Shown here one piece after another: positions 51,567 through 60,526 of a DNA stretch of 64,000 bases. Location: assembly GCA_018366035.1 (NCBI GenBank), contig JAGZIW010000002.1, positions 62,001 through 126,000 on the forward strand. The letters are read 5' to 3'. The notes beneath the pieces were generated by a model. The model made no database searches. It was not told the DNA's origin and saw only the letters and a list, made by a program, of their open reading frames with translations. How positions within the stretch are numbered: the first letter of the stretch is position 1; the number at the start of each line of letters is the position of its first letter. Source of the DNA: Butyricicoccus pullicaecorum (GTDB lineage: Bacteria > Bacillota > Clostridia > Oscillospirales > Butyricicoccaceae). A program made the translations under genes and the position numbers.

Positions 51567-51656
51567 CTAATTTCCATATTCCCGTAGTTTGCCCGCATTT
51601 CGTCAGGAATCACAGATTTTTATTTTCTCCCCCTGCCAAAAAGGTTCGAAATCCCC

Positions 51657-51683
51657 AAAGGAGCGGTTTGTGCTCTTTTTTTT
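51657..51683 (+). terminator. Terminator-like hairpin upstream of the purA promoter
   Basis: AAAGGAGC-GGTTTGT-GCTCTTTT (one G-T pair) followed by a T-run, facing right with no gene behind it on that strand. Could end a small or antisense RNA. Confidence 0.45.
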
Positions 51684-51694
51684 AGTATTTTCTA

Positions 51695-51723
51695 TTGTAC
51701 TCGATGATTGGCTGCTGTATAAT
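51695..51723 (+). promoter_or_regulatory. Promoter of purA
   Basis: TTGTAC (51695-51700), 17-base spacer, perfect TATAAT (51718-51723), about 70 bases before the start codon. Confidence 0.65.
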
Positions 51724-51792
51724 AAATCCGTACATTTTGAAGCATAATCTTATTGATTCTACGATTTTTCATTCACGAAAGGGGCTTATATC

Positions 51793-53064
51793 ATGCCTGG
51801 CAAAGTTATTTTAGGTGCTCAATGGGGCGATGAAGGCAAGGGTAAATTCATTGACATTTTTGCAGCGCATGCAGATTTGGTGGTGCGCAGCCAAGGCGGC
51901 AACAATGCAGGTCATACCGTTGTTGTAAACGGAGAAAAATACAAACTGCAGCTCATTCCTTCCGGTATTTTATACTCTGACTGCATTAATGTCATCGGTC
52001 CCGGTGTGGTTGTCGATCCGCGTAACGTCCTCATGGAAATTGATGGTCTAACACAAAAGGGCATTTCCTGCGACAAACTGTTTATCGACGCCCGCTGTCA
52101 CTGTATCCTTCCATGGCATCTCTCTTTAGATGCACTCTCCGAGCAGGCGCGCGGTAATGATGATATCGGTACAACAAAAAAGGGCATTGGGCCTACCTAT
52201 ATGGATAAGTCGGAGCGCATTGGAATCCGTATGCACGATTTCATTGACCCCAACCATTTTGAAAATGTCATGCGCGCAGCCTGCGCACGAAAAAATCAGG
52301 TCATCACTGGTGTATATGGCGGAGATCCCATTGATATTGACAGCGTACTTGAAGAATACCGCGGCTATGCCGAACGTTTGCGCGCCTATGTCACAGACAC
52401 CTCCATTCTGACCTATAACGCAGTCAAATCTGGAAAGTTTGTGCTATTCGAAGGCGCACAAGGCACACTGCTCGACCTCGATATGGGCACCTATCCCTAT
52501 GTGACCTCGTCCCATCCGGTTGCCGGCGGCTGCTGCATCGGCTCCGGTGTTGGTCCTTCTGCTGTCACCGATATTATGGGGATTTTCAAAAGCTATACAA
52601 CCCGTGTGGGTAAGGGTCCCTTCCCCACCGAACTTTTTGATGAAACCGGAGACTATATTCGAAATGCCGGCGGCGAATTTGGCACCGTGACCGGACGTCC
52701 ACGCCGAACCGGCTGGTTTGATGCCGTGATTGCACGCTATGCAGTGCGCGTCAACGGACTCACCGAAATGGTTATCAACAAAATCGACCCACTGCGCGGA
52801 CTCCCCAAACTGAAGGTCTGTGTTGCCTATGAAATTAACGGCAAGCGTATCGAAGAATTTCCTGCAAACTTTGCCGATTTAGAGCACTGTACACCCATTT
52901 ACGAGGAATTTGATGGCTTTGATGAGGATATTACAGGCTGCCGCACCTTTGCCGATTTGCCGCAGTCCATTCAAAGCTATATTAAAGCACTTGAAAAGAT
53001 TTGCGGCTGTCCGGTTTCCATGCTAGGCGTTGGTCCAGCCCGCGATCAGGTCATTTCTCTTTGA
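51793..53064 (+). CDS. purA: Adenylosuccinate synthetase
   Basis: GTP-dependent conversion of IMP and aspartate to adenylosuccinate in AMP synthesis, 423 aa. N-terminal P-loop-like LGAQWGDEGKGK, the IMP/GTP-site NAGHTV, the KKGIGPTYMDK segment, FEGAQGTLLDLDMGTYPYVTSS and the C-terminal VGPARDQVI are all present. AAAGGGG precedes the ATG. A cation transporter gene follows after 45 bases. Confidence 0.97.
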   Translation: MPGKVILGAQWGDEGKGKFIDIFAAHADLVVRSQGGNNAGHTVVVNGEKYKLQLIPSGILYSDCINVIGPGVVVDPRNVLMEIDGLTQKGISCDKLFIDARCHCILPWHLSLDALSEQARGNDDIGTTKKGIGPTYMDKSERIGIRMHDFIDPNHFENVMRAACARKNQVITGVYGGDPIDIDSVLEEYRGYAERLRAYVTDTSILTYNAVKSGKFVLFEGAQGTLLDLDMGTYPYVTSSHPVAGGCCIGSGVGPSAVTDIMGIFKSYTTRVGKGPFPTELFDETGDYIRNAGGEFGTVTGRPRRTGWFDAVIARYAVRVNGLTEMVINKIDPLRGLPKLKVCVAYEINGKRIEEFPANFADLEHCTPIYEEFDGFDEDITGCRTFADLPQSIQSYIKALEKICGCPVSMLGVGPARDQVISL

Positions 53065-53109
53065 ACATAAAAAAAGATTGTTTCCATTCGATAGGAGGGC
53101 ATAGCAGCT

Positions 53110-54054
53110 ATGCAATTATCCGAAAAGAAGAAGGAACGACTGATTTTATGGATCTCATTTCTATCAGGACTGCTCTTTGCAGTCACTGAATTCTGTTTTG
53201 CCATTTACAGCCATTCACAGTCCGCTCTTACAGATGCCGTATACGATTCCTCAGAGCTTGTTTTTATCGGGCTGACGCTATTTCTCATTCCCCTATTCCA
53301 CAAGCCGATTTCAGAAAAATATCCGTATAGTTTTTATCAGGTAGAAACCATTTTTCTCCTTATCAAAGGTGTCATGATGCTTTCCGTAACATTCGGCATT
53401 TCTGCCGAGGTCATAGAATGTGCGCTTGCCGGTGGAAATCCGGTCAATAGCAGTCAGGTCTCCCTTTTTCAGTTGGTGCTTGGTATTGCGAGTGTTGTGA
53501 TTTTTATTCTCATCAAAAACCTAAACCGCAATTTATCCTCCCCAACGGTGGATATGGAGATTTTAGGCTGGAAGCTGGATATTGGATATAGCTTAGGATT
53601 ATCTATCGCCTTTTTTGCCTCCACCTTTCTGGAACACACCCCACTTGTATTTATCACTCCGTACTTTGACCAGATCATGGCAATCGCTGTTATGATTTTG
53701 ATTTTACCAGAGACGATACAGGTTCTTTGGGGTGCTGTCAAGGAAATCTTTCTCTTTTCTCCAGATGCGGAAACCGTCCAGACCATCAAAAATATCTGTA
53801 CAGATATTCTGAATACACAACAGTATTCCCCTGTCTTTTTCGATATTACAAAAACCGGTCGTCATCTTTGGGTATCTGTTTATTTTGAAATTCCAAACGA
53901 CACCCTCTCCATCTCCCAGCTGGAGCAGACCACACAGCTCGTCAACGAACAGGTCAACACACAGTTTTCCGATACCACCTGTGAGCTGATTGTAGTATCC
54001 GAAAAGCTGCACCACGTCTATCATCCAGTTTCCACCATGTGTGAAAACAAATAA
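53110..54054 (+). CDS. Cation diffusion facilitator family transporter
   Basis: Membrane protein (314 aa) of the CDF type, exporting divalent metals by proton exchange. Six helices lie in the first 215 residues. TM2 carries HSQSALTDAVYDSSE and TM5 carries LDIGYSLGL, giving the paired Asp residues of the metal site; the cytoplasmic C-terminal domain (about 220-305) ends with a His-containing HHVYHPV. The metal cannot be predicted. GGAGGG lies upstream and only 45 bases separate it from purA, so the two are probably cotranscribed. Confidence 0.85.
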   Translation: MQLSEKKKERLILWISFLSGLLFAVTEFCFAIYSHSQSALTDAVYDSSELVFIGLTLFLIPLFHKPISEKYPYSFYQVETIFLLIKGVMMLSVTFGISAEVIECALAGGNPVNSSQVSLFQLVLGIASVVIFILIKNLNRNLSSPTVDMEILGWKLDIGYSLGLSIAFFASTFLEHTPLVFITPYFDQIMAIAVMILILPETIQVLWGAVKEIFLFSPDAETVQTIKNICTDILNTQQYSPVFFDITKTGRHLWVSVYFEIPNDTLSISQLEQTTQLVNEQVNTQFSDTTCELIVVSEKLHHVYHPVSTMCENK

Positions 54055-54254
54055 AAACAAAGCAGCGCACCCATAACATTGGTTCCCTATTCCCATGTAC
54101 CCAAGGATTATTGCGGCGAAGATATCAAAATTAGTTGCCTTATCCTGTTTTCAGATACCAACAGTGGTTTGCTGTTGGTGACAAATGCCGTCAATTCTCT
54201 TTGTTTTGTTTCATACTCTAAGGATGTTTTTTCTAATATTTTTCTTTACGACAC
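54055..54254. other. Non-coding gap after the CDF gene
   Basis: Contains an 8-base-pair hairpin ACCAACAG/CTGTTGGT (about 54158-54180). An 83-codon frame across it has no ribosome site. No other feature seen up to the terminator at 54255. Confidence 0.4.
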
Positions 54255-54297
54255 AAAATCGCTGCTCATAGAACTAAGTTCTATGAGCAGCGATTTT
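54255..54297. terminator. Strong bidirectional terminator between convergent genes
   Basis: A perfect 20-base inverted repeat (54255-54274 and 54278-54297, loop TAA), A-rich on one end and T-rich on the other, between the convergent CDF and antiporter genes. Confidence 0.9.
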
Positions 54298-54463
54298 ATA
54301 TTATTATATTTTAATCCAATTACCCATTAAAACGATAATTATACAGCTAAAACCCACTATTTTCTGTAAGTTCTCTCATCTTAAAATTGCACGTCCATTT
54401 TCCGATGCACCTCCTTGCATTTGCAAAAGTCATACATCATTACAGCTGATATCTGTGTGCTGA

Positions 54464-55708
54464 CTACATATCTTCTGCTCTTCTGTCTGCTAAACCATTC
54501 AATTCGCCAGCCCATTCAAATCCCTTTTTCGCTGCGATTACAGCAATAATCTCATTGATTACAGCTGCAGCCGCAATCGTTCCTTGCACAATTTTTGCAC
54601 ATTCAGGAGCCGGTGCAGTTAAAACCGAAACCGCAATACCAGTAAATACCAAGGAAACGCCAGAGTGCGGCAACAACGTAAGACCGAGATATTTTTTCAC
54701 GGTTTCTGGGCATTTTGTGATACTTGCTCCAAAATAAGCGCCGAAATATTTCCCTGCTGCTCTTGTCAGAATATAAATGGCAGTAAATAGACCAGCCCCA
54801 AGAATCAAGTGGTAATCCAGTGGCGCGCCCAAATTCAGAATCACGACGATCATGGCGATACCCAAAACGGGATTAAACCCCTCCATAATCTGTTCCAGTC
54901 TTATTTCAGAAATCATATTAGAGAATGTCGCTGAAAATGCCATGCCAATGAGCATAAAATTCAGAACGGGTCGGGGTAGCACCAATGTATTAAAAACAAA
55001 CCCCACAGCGGAAGCCACTATAATCATGGCAATCAGCAGAATCAGTGTAACTGATTTGCTTCTCTCTTTTTTCAACACCAAGCCCGCTGCCAAACCGGTT
55101 ACAACACCAATAAGCAACGGAAGAATGACAACCAGTGCAATCATGTATGCGGGCAAATCACCAGCAGAAAGGTTGCCTGCCACAATGGCAATCGTTGTGA
55201 AAAAAACGATACAGCCTACAATATCATCTAGCGCTGCCATGGGGATTAATGTTTTCGTAACCGGGCCAGTGGTCATAAACTCCCTGACAATGGATAATGC
55301 AGGTGCTGGTGCTGTCGCAAGCGCAATTCCACCAAAAATAAAAGCTAAATAAACCGGAATATTCGATACATAGAATACGATGCCAAAAACCAATGACACA
55401 ACAAAAAATGTACCCAATGATTGTGTCAGTGTGGTAATAACAATAGCTTTTCCTGACCGTTTCATTTTGTTCCAGACAAGTTCCGTTCCTATCATCAGAC
55501 CAACACCACACTCGAGAACATGAACAACTGTCTGATACCATTGTGCATCTAAAAGCTGCTGATTCATCAGCGATAGTGCGTGAGGTCCTAAAATCATTCC
55601 TGTAATTAGCCACCCCAATATAGATGGCAGCTTTACTTTTGATACAAGCTTACCCACAAGAACAGCAATTCCTATGGTAAGCAATAATCTCAGCAATAAC
55701 AGAATCAT
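54464..55708 (-). CDS. Cation:proton antiporter, CPA2/KefB-NhaS3 type
   Basis: Integral membrane antiporter, 414 aa, about 12 helices. The N-terminal LPSILGWLITGMILGPH is typical of CPA2 proteins, and MAALDDIVGCIVFF in the middle holds the transport-site Asp-Asp pair. There is no C-terminal nucleotide-binding (TrkA-N) domain. The exchanged ion (Na+ or K+) cannot be told. It begins 24 bases after the alarmone synthetase gene and so is the last gene of the TetR-controlled operon. Confidence 0.9.
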   Translation of the reverse strand: MILLLLRLLLTIGIAVLVGKLVSKVKLPSILGWLITGMILGPHALSLMNQQLLDAQWYQTVVHVLECGVGLMIGTELVWNKMKRSGKAIVITTLTQSLGTFFVVSLVFGIVFYVSNIPVYLAFIFGGIALATAPAPALSIVREFMTTGPVTKTLIPMAALDDIVGCIVFFTTIAIVAGNLSAGDLPAYMIALVVILPLLIGVVTGLAAGLVLKKERSKSVTLILLIAMIIVASAVGFVFNTLVLPRPVLNFMLIGMAFSATFSNMISEIRLEQIMEGFNPVLGIAMIVVILNLGAPLDYHLILGAGLFTAIYILTRAAGKYFGAYFGASITKCPETVKKYLGLTLLPHSGVSLVFTGIAVSVLTAPAPECAKIVQGTIAAAAVINEIIAVIAAKKGFEWAGELNGLADRRAEDM

Positions 55709-55732
55709 TTCACTTCACCAAACCTCTCCAAA

Positions 55733-56419
55733 TTAAAAACCTCCTGATTGCTTTATTTTTTCATTGATTGCCTGCATACGTAAATCCATTTGGTGTATTT
55801 CTTCTGCACAGTGCCGCAAATCTTCCGAAATATCCGCGGAAATCGGTTCACAAAGATTCTTTTTATATCGAAGCTTATGTTCAATACTTGCCCAAAAATC
55901 CATAGCAATTGTTCGGAACTGGACTTCAACCGGCATCCACTTTTTTTCTTCCGCAAAAAATACAGGGACTTCTAAAATCAGATGCAGACTTCGATATCCG
56001 TTTGCCTTTGGAGTCTGTATGTAGTCCTTTTTCTTAACAAGGCGGATATCATCTTGTTGACAGATTTTTTCTGCAAGGATATAAATATTTTCTGGGAAAG
56101 CACAAATCACACGAATTCCAGCAATGTCATAAATATTTTCCTGAATATTCTGAATGGAAATGTCTAACCCTTTCCGTTTTAGCTTTTCTACAATGCTTAA
56201 CGGGCGCTTTATCCGACAGGATATGGTTTCAATCGGATTTCGTTCTCCATACAGGGAAAGTTCCTTATCAAACACTTCAAATTTTGTTTGTACTTCCAGC
56301 ATGGCGCATTGGTACTGCATCATCAGCTTCTGGAACGGCAAAGCAGACGCCAAAAAGCTTTCTGTATCATCGCCGGATACCAAATCGCCAAATGTGAACG
56401 GCTTTTCTTCAATCTCCAC
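55733..56419 (-). CDS. Small alarmone (p)ppGpp synthetase, RelA/SpoT domain
   Basis: Single-domain GTP pyrophosphokinase of the small alarmone synthetase class (RelP/YwaC-like), 228 aa. Synthetase motifs are complete: CRIKRPLSIVEKLKRKG, YDIAGIRVICAF, TPKANGYRSLHLI and VEVQFRTIAMDFWASIEHKLRYK (about residues 165-187). No hydrolase, TGS or ACT domain. The GTG at 56419 is chosen as start because GGAGGAG lies six bases upstream, inside the end of tetR; the frame extends to an ATG at 56491. Overlap with tetR by 11 bases shows translational coupling. Confidence 0.92.
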   Translation of the reverse strand: MEIEEKPFTFGDLVSGDDTESFLASALPFQKLMMQYQCAMLEVQTKFEVFDKELSLYGERNPIETISCRIKRPLSIVEKLKRKGLDISIQNIQENIYDIAGIRVICAFPENIYILAEKICQQDDIRLVKKKDYIQTPKANGYRSLHLILEVPVFFAEEKKWMPVEVQFRTIAMDFWASIEHKLRYKKNLCEPISADISEDLRHCAEEIHQMDLRMQAINEKIKQSGGF

Positions 56420-57050
56420 AATGCTCCTCCGTTGGTTCCTTTGCGACACCATAGAACATAATATCAAAGATAGCAGACAGTCTGCCTTCATGGTCTTCGA
56501 TCAATTCCCGATAGTCTCTGTTTTGCTCGGCTTTTTTCTGGAAATAACGATTAAACATTTCACTGGCAGCTAAAAAGTATTCCAATGCCAATTCTCTTGT
56601 GATCCCATTCCGTAGGGTTAAACAATCCAAAATGGCAAGATAACACTGGCTGAAATACGCATCGATCCCGCTGCGAAGCTGTACGAGTTCCCGAGCCAGA
56701 TGCTTTGGTGGTTGTAAAACTGTATTAAAAAAAATGTTTGCATAGTGCGGGTTTTCATGAAAAAAGCTTTGCCGTATCATCAGGAAATTTTGTAATCCCT
56801 CTTTTGCATTTCGAATTTCAAACGGATGCGCTTTCAAAGCTGTTGTCATTTCATCATAACAAGTCTTCACACATAGTAAGTACAGTTCATCTTTCCCTTT
56901 AAAATTGTGGTACAATAAACCTTTTGGAATCTGTCCTGCCTCACAGATGCTGTTGACTGAAGCAATATCATAGCCTTTGCTTCCAAATTCTTCAATAGCC
57001 GCAGCAAGAATACGTTCTTTTGTCTTTTGTGTTTTCTCTTGCTGTTTCAT
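56409..57050 (-). CDS. TetR family transcriptional regulator
   Basis: 213-aa repressor-type protein: N-terminal helix-turn-helix (KERILAAAIEEFGSKGYDIASVNSICEAG, about 8-36, then LLYHNFKGKDELY) and a helical ligand-binding domain of the TetR_C type. The ATG at 57050 has GGGAGG seven bases upstream. Its own promoter is embedded in a two-arm operator-like inverted repeat (57074-57110), so it probably represses its operon until a ligand binds. First gene of tetR-alarmone synthetase-antiporter. Confidence 0.93.
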   Translation of the reverse strand: MKQQEKTQKTKERILAAAIEEFGSKGYDIASVNSICEAGQIPKGLLYHNFKGKDELYLLCVKTCYDEMTTALKAHPFEIRNAKEGLQNFLMIRQSFFHENPHYANIFFNTVLQPPKHLARELVQLRSGIDAYFSQCYLAILDCLTLRNGITRELALEYFLAASEMFNRYFQKKAEQNRDYRELIEDHEGRLSAIFDIMFYGVAKEPTEEHCGD

Positions 57051-57073
57051 CCTCATCCCTCCCCTATTATTAA

Positions 57074-57110
57074 CTACTCGGTCTATTATATACATAAATA
57101 GACCGAGCAG
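57074..57110. promoter_or_regulatory. Operator-like inverted repeat of the TetR regulator
   Basis: Arms 57074-57087 (CTACTCGGTCTATT) and 57097-57110 (AATAGACCGAGCAG) match at 13 of 14 positions, with 9 bases between. They flank and overlap the -10 and spacer of the tetR promoter. Confidence 0.8.
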
Positions 57111-57114
57111 TCAA
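57085..57114 (-). promoter_or_regulatory. Promoter of tetR operon
   Basis: Minus strand TTGACT (57114-57109), 18-base spacer, perfect TATAAT (57090-57085), overlapping the inverted repeat. Confidence 0.85.
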
Positions 57115-57206
57115 TAACTTAAGTGTAAAATTGAAACGCCTTAATCATCATAAGGGAAAATTAAAAATATTTCTATTCTTTCATTTGAAGCTATTTTTCT
57201 ATATCG

Positions 57207-57247
57207 TAATATAAAACAACCTCGAATGCTGTTGACATTCGAAGTTG
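57207..57247 (-). terminator. Rho-independent terminator of ymdB
   Basis: CAACTTCGAATG/CATTCGAGGTTG (57247-57217, one G-T pair) followed on the minus strand by TTTTATATT. Confidence 0.85.
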
Positions 57248-57296
57248 CTGTGTCTGTCTTTCAGCCTCATTCGTTTCCAAAATGTTTTCGGCTTTT

Positions 57297-58079
57297 TTAT
57301 CTATCCATACGTTCAAACACACGTGTTACAGAATTGCATTTTCCAGTAGAAGGATCGATTTCAAAAACCGCGCCCATGAGTGCAGTTTCCCCTTTGGCTG
57401 ATCGAAAGTACTCGGTCAAGTCTCCACGGAACATGGCAATCGACTGCTCCGGTTCTATCCCCAACACAGACCATAGCGGACCCGTCATTCCTAAATCTGT
57501 AATATATCCCGTGCCCTTGGGATTCACACGCGCATCTGCGGTCTGCACATGGGTATGCGTGCCATACACTGCGCTGCATCTGCCATCGAGGTAAAATCCC
57601 ATTGCAATCTTTTCACTTGTTGCACTGCCATGGAATTCGCAGACTGCAAGATCATACTTGCCCTCCTGCTCCCGTAAAATACGATCCACCAGCAAAAATG
57701 GATTATCTGGACCAAACTGCATTTCACATCGGCCAATTAAATTGATTACCAGCAGACGGTATCCCAAGCAGTCGTAAATCCCATATCCACGCCCCGGCTG
57801 CTGCGGTGCCTGATTTGCCGGACGCAAAATATATGCGCAGTCATCTAGATACGGTACAATTTGCCTTTTATGAAACACATGATTGCCCAGCGTGATGACG
57901 TCCACGCCACAAGCAAAAATATCCTCTGCCTGATTTGGGGTAATGCCCACACCCGAAGCATTCTCTCCGTTGGCAATTACAAAATCAATGCCATGCTGCT
58001 TGCGAATCCGACGCAGCAAATGATTGACTGTATCCAGTCCTGATTGAGAAACAATATCTCCCACCGCTAAAATTTTCAT
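57297..58079 (-). CDS. ymdB: YmdB family metallophosphoesterase
   Basis: Cyclic-nucleotide phosphodiesterase-type protein of the YmdB/TIGR00282 family, 260 aa, with a role in biofilm and sporulation-related decisions in Bacillus. Metal ligands: VGDIVSQSG (Asp), ANGENASGVGIT, LGNHVFHK (Asn-His), CEFHGSATSEK and YGTHTHVQTAD. Length is normal. GAAGGGAG precedes the start. It is separated from prs by a terminator, so it probably has its own transcript. Confidence 0.93.
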   Translation of the reverse strand: MKILAVGDIVSQSGLDTVNHLLRRIRKQHGIDFVIANGENASGVGITPNQAEDIFACGVDVITLGNHVFHKRQIVPYLDDCAYILRPANQAPQQPGRGYGIYDCLGYRLLVINLIGRCEMQFGPDNPFLLVDRILREQEGKYDLAVCEFHGSATSEKIAMGFYLDGRCSAVYGTHTHVQTADARVNPKGTGYITDLGMTGPLWSVLGIEPEQSIAMFRGDLTEYFRSAKGETALMGAVFEIDPSTGKCNSVTRVFERMDR

Positions 58080-58110
58080 AAAATACTCCCTTCACAAAAA
58101 GCATACATAT

Positions 58111-58145
58111 TGAAAATGGACGGAACCAGAAATGGCTCCGTCCAT
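58111..58145 (-). terminator. Rho-independent terminator of glmU-prs
   Basis: ATGGACGGAGCCA-TTTC-TGGTTCCGTCCAT (58145-58116, one G-T pair) followed on the minus strand by TTCAATATG. Confidence 0.8.
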
Positions 58146-58161
58146 ACGCTCCCTATTATGC

Positions 58162-59121
58162 TCAGTCAAACAGCGGAGAAACCGATACTTCTTCATAGAT
58201 ACGCGCAATCGCTTCCGTAAACACAGGGGCAACCGGCAGCACATGAATCTTATCGATCATCTTTTCCTGCGGCAATGCAATGGTGTCCAGCAGCGTCAGG
58301 GTCTGAATCGGGCTGTTCTGAATACGCTCGATTGCCGGACCAGAAAGCACACCATGCGTTGCACAGGCATGGATTTCTGTTGCGCCGCCTTTTTCAACCA
58401 GCGCTTCTGCTGCATGTACCAAAGTACCCGCAGTATCGATGAGGTCATCTACCAGCATGACCTTCTTACCACGTACATCACCAATGATATTCATAACCTC
58501 AGACACATTTGCCTTTGGACGACGCTTATCAATAATGGCAAGCGGCAGATCCAGCTTTTCCGCAAATTTACGTGCACGGTTTACAGAACCCAAATCCGGA
58601 GAAACAATGACAAGATCATCTCTATTGATACCAAAGTTGCCTGCAATATGCGGAATCATAACAGATGCACCCATCATGTTATCGACCGGAATGTTGAAAA
58701 AGCCCTGAATCTGTGTTGCATGCAGATCCATCGTGAGTACACGGTCTGCACCCGCGGTTGTCAGCAGGTCCGCAACAAGCTTTGCAGAAATCGGATCACG
58801 TGCTTTATTCTTGCGATCCTGACGTGCATAGCCAAAATATGGCATAACTGCGGTAACACGACCAGCAGATGCACGGCGGCAGGCATCGATCATAATGAGC
58901 AGCTCCATCAGATTATTGTTTACCGGCTCGCAGGTAGACTGAATCAAAAATACATCTGATCCACGCACGGTTTCTCCAAAAGAAACCGAAATCTCACCAT
59001 CAGAGAAAGTGCTTACGGTTGCCTTTCCAAGAGGCAGCCCCAGTGCAGACGCAATCTGCATTGCAAGTGCCGGATGTGAGTTGCCGCAGAAAATCTTGAT
59101 GTTTTTGCCATGAGAAATCAT
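58162..59121 (-). CDS. prs: Ribose-phosphate pyrophosphokinase
   Basis: Makes PRPP for nucleotide, His and Trp synthesis, 319 aa. Signature stretches: FSDGEISV, YFGYARQDRK, MDLHATQIQGFF, the PRPP-binding LVDDLIDTAGT and ALPQEKMIDKI. It follows glmU by 42 bases, the conserved glmU-prs order of Firmicutes, and ends at a strong terminator. Confidence 0.97.
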   Translation of the reverse strand: MISHGKNIKIFCGNSHPALAMQIASALGLPLGKATVSTFSDGEISVSFGETVRGSDVFLIQSTCEPVNNNLMELLIMIDACRRASAGRVTAVMPYFGYARQDRKNKARDPISAKLVADLLTTAGADRVLTMDLHATQIQGFFNIPVDNMMGASVMIPHIAGNFGINRDDLVIVSPDLGSVNRARKFAEKLDLPLAIIDKRRPKANVSEVMNIIGDVRGKKVMLVDDLIDTAGTLVHAAEALVEKGGATEIHACATHGVLSGPAIERIQNSPIQTLTLLDTIALPQEKMIDKIHVLPVAPVFTEAIARIYEEVSVSPLFD

Positions 59122-59163
59122 TTGTGTTGTACCCCCTGTGTATGCAGTTCCATTTTATTTTTA

Positions 59164-60306
59164 TTATTTCTTTTCTTCAGCCATTCGTGCACGGCGCTTG
59201 TCATTCCAGCCCTCCAATGTGCTCTGACGGGAACGCCCGACAGCCAATGCACCGTCCGGTACATCTTTGGTCACTGTTGTGCCCGCCGCTGTAAATACGC
59301 GGTCACCCAGCTTCACCGGTGCAATCAAATTGGTATTGCAGCCAAGGAAGCAGTCATCACCAATGTCCGTATGGAATTTATTGTATCCGTCATAATTGAC
59401 CACAACGGTACCGCAGCCAAAGTTCACACGTTCACCCACGGTTGCATCTCCTACATATGTCAAATGCGCAACCTTGGTTCCATTTCCGATTTCAGCCTTT
59501 TTCAGCTCTACAAAGTCACCAACGCGTGTATTGTCTCCAACCTTGCAGCCCGGGCGTACATAAGCAAATGGTCCTACGGTTGCACCCGACCCAATCGTAC
59601 TCTCGTAGATCTGGGAGGAATTTACCGAAGTGCGATCCCCAATCTCTGCCTGCTCAAGCAGTGTATTGGGGCCAATCACAGCACCGCTGCCAATCGTGCA
59701 GCCCGCTCGAATGATGGTTCCCGAAAGGATCACCGTACCTGCACCAATCTTTGCGTCTGGTGCAATATATACGCTATCTGGTGCAAAAATCTGTACACCC
59801 GCAGCGATATGTCCCATATTGATCCTTGTACATAGATGCTTTTGTGCTTCAAATGCAGATAATCCGTCTGTTACAACTGTGACAGGCGGGATCTGCACGA
59901 CCTCTACCGTGCAGCCTTCCTGCAAAGCGACATTGACTGCTGCAACGAGATCACCCTCTGCAAGCATTTGCGCCGCTTTTTTCTGTGCGCACACAACCGG
60001 CGGCGTATCCGATGCAAGGCATAAAATGCGGTCATCTGCCCCGCGAGCAGGCATCGTCTGCGCAAAAACCGTGAAATCCGCACCAATCGCCTGATGGTTT
60101 TGAATAAGACGTGAGTACGCTGCCGCAGTCAGTTCCGGACACGGCGCACCAAGCAGCAAAACGGTATCTTCCGCTGTCTCCATCGTACCCATGCAAAGTC
60201 CTGCCTGTGTCAGTGCATCTTCCACCCATGCGCCCGCATGCTGAAACAACACTGGAATCTCATAGGTCTCACGCGCGCCGCGCAAGATTGTTGTAATTTG
60301 GCTCAT
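59164..60306 (-). CDS. glmU: GlmU-like protein with degenerate uridyltransferase domain
   Basis: 380 aa against about 455 for full GlmU. The C-terminal left-handed beta-helix acetyltransferase domain (about 165-380) is complete: GDFVELKKAEIGNGTK, VAHLTYVGDATVG, NFGCGTVVVNYDG, and the acetyl-CoA-site AAGTTVTKDVPDGALAVGRSRQ. The N-terminal domain is shortened, and where GlmU has the LAAGxGTRMKS loop it reads LRGARETYEIPVLF. It probably still acetylates glucosamine-1-phosphate but may not make UDP-GlcNAc. The position upstream of prs confirms descent from glmU. Confidence 0.85.
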   Translation of the reverse strand: MSQITTILRGARETYEIPVLFQHAGAWVEDALTQAGLCMGTMETAEDTVLLLGAPCPELTAAAYSRLIQNHQAIGADFTVFAQTMPARGADDRILCLASDTPPVVCAQKKAAQMLAEGDLVAAVNVALQEGCTVEVVQIPPVTVVTDGLSAFEAQKHLCTRINMGHIAAGVQIFAPDSVYIAPDAKIGAGTVILSGTIIRAGCTIGSGAVIGPNTLLEQAEIGDRTSVNSSQIYESTIGSGATVGPFAYVRPGCKVGDNTRVGDFVELKKAEIGNGTKVAHLTYVGDATVGERVNFGCGTVVVNYDGYNKFHTDIGDDCFLGCNTNLIAPVKLGDRVFTAAGTTVTKDVPDGALAVGRSRQSTLEGWNDKRRARMAEEKK

Positions 60307-60371
60307 GAAATTAGTCCTTTCAATTTCCGTGTTTGGGAAAAAATTTCCCCATACAATCTATATACAATTAT

Positions 60372-60401
60372 ACTATATCATAAGCAGGATTTCACTGTCA
60401 A
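60372..60401 (-). promoter_or_regulatory. Promoter of glmU-prs
   Basis: Minus strand perfect TTGACA (60401-60396), 18-base spacer, TATAGT (60377-60372), 65 bases before the start. Confidence 0.75.
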
Positions 60402-60526
60402 ATTAAGAGAATTTGCAGGTTATTTTATAGATGCTTTGTGTTCTTTACCGATTCTCCTGCCGCCTCTCACCGTCATCTGCAAAAGTCTGTCCTGTTTTTC
60501 TATCTTTTTCCACTTGGTTCGTGCGC

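Noticed and set aside
51640..51660. T-loop-like GGTTCGAAATCC suggesting a tRNA remnant
   Set aside because: No matching acceptor, D or anticodon arms upstream; chance resemblance.
54079..54330. 83-codon plus-strand frame after the CDF gene
   Set aside because: Runs through a perfect terminator hairpin, lacks a ribosome site, no known relative.
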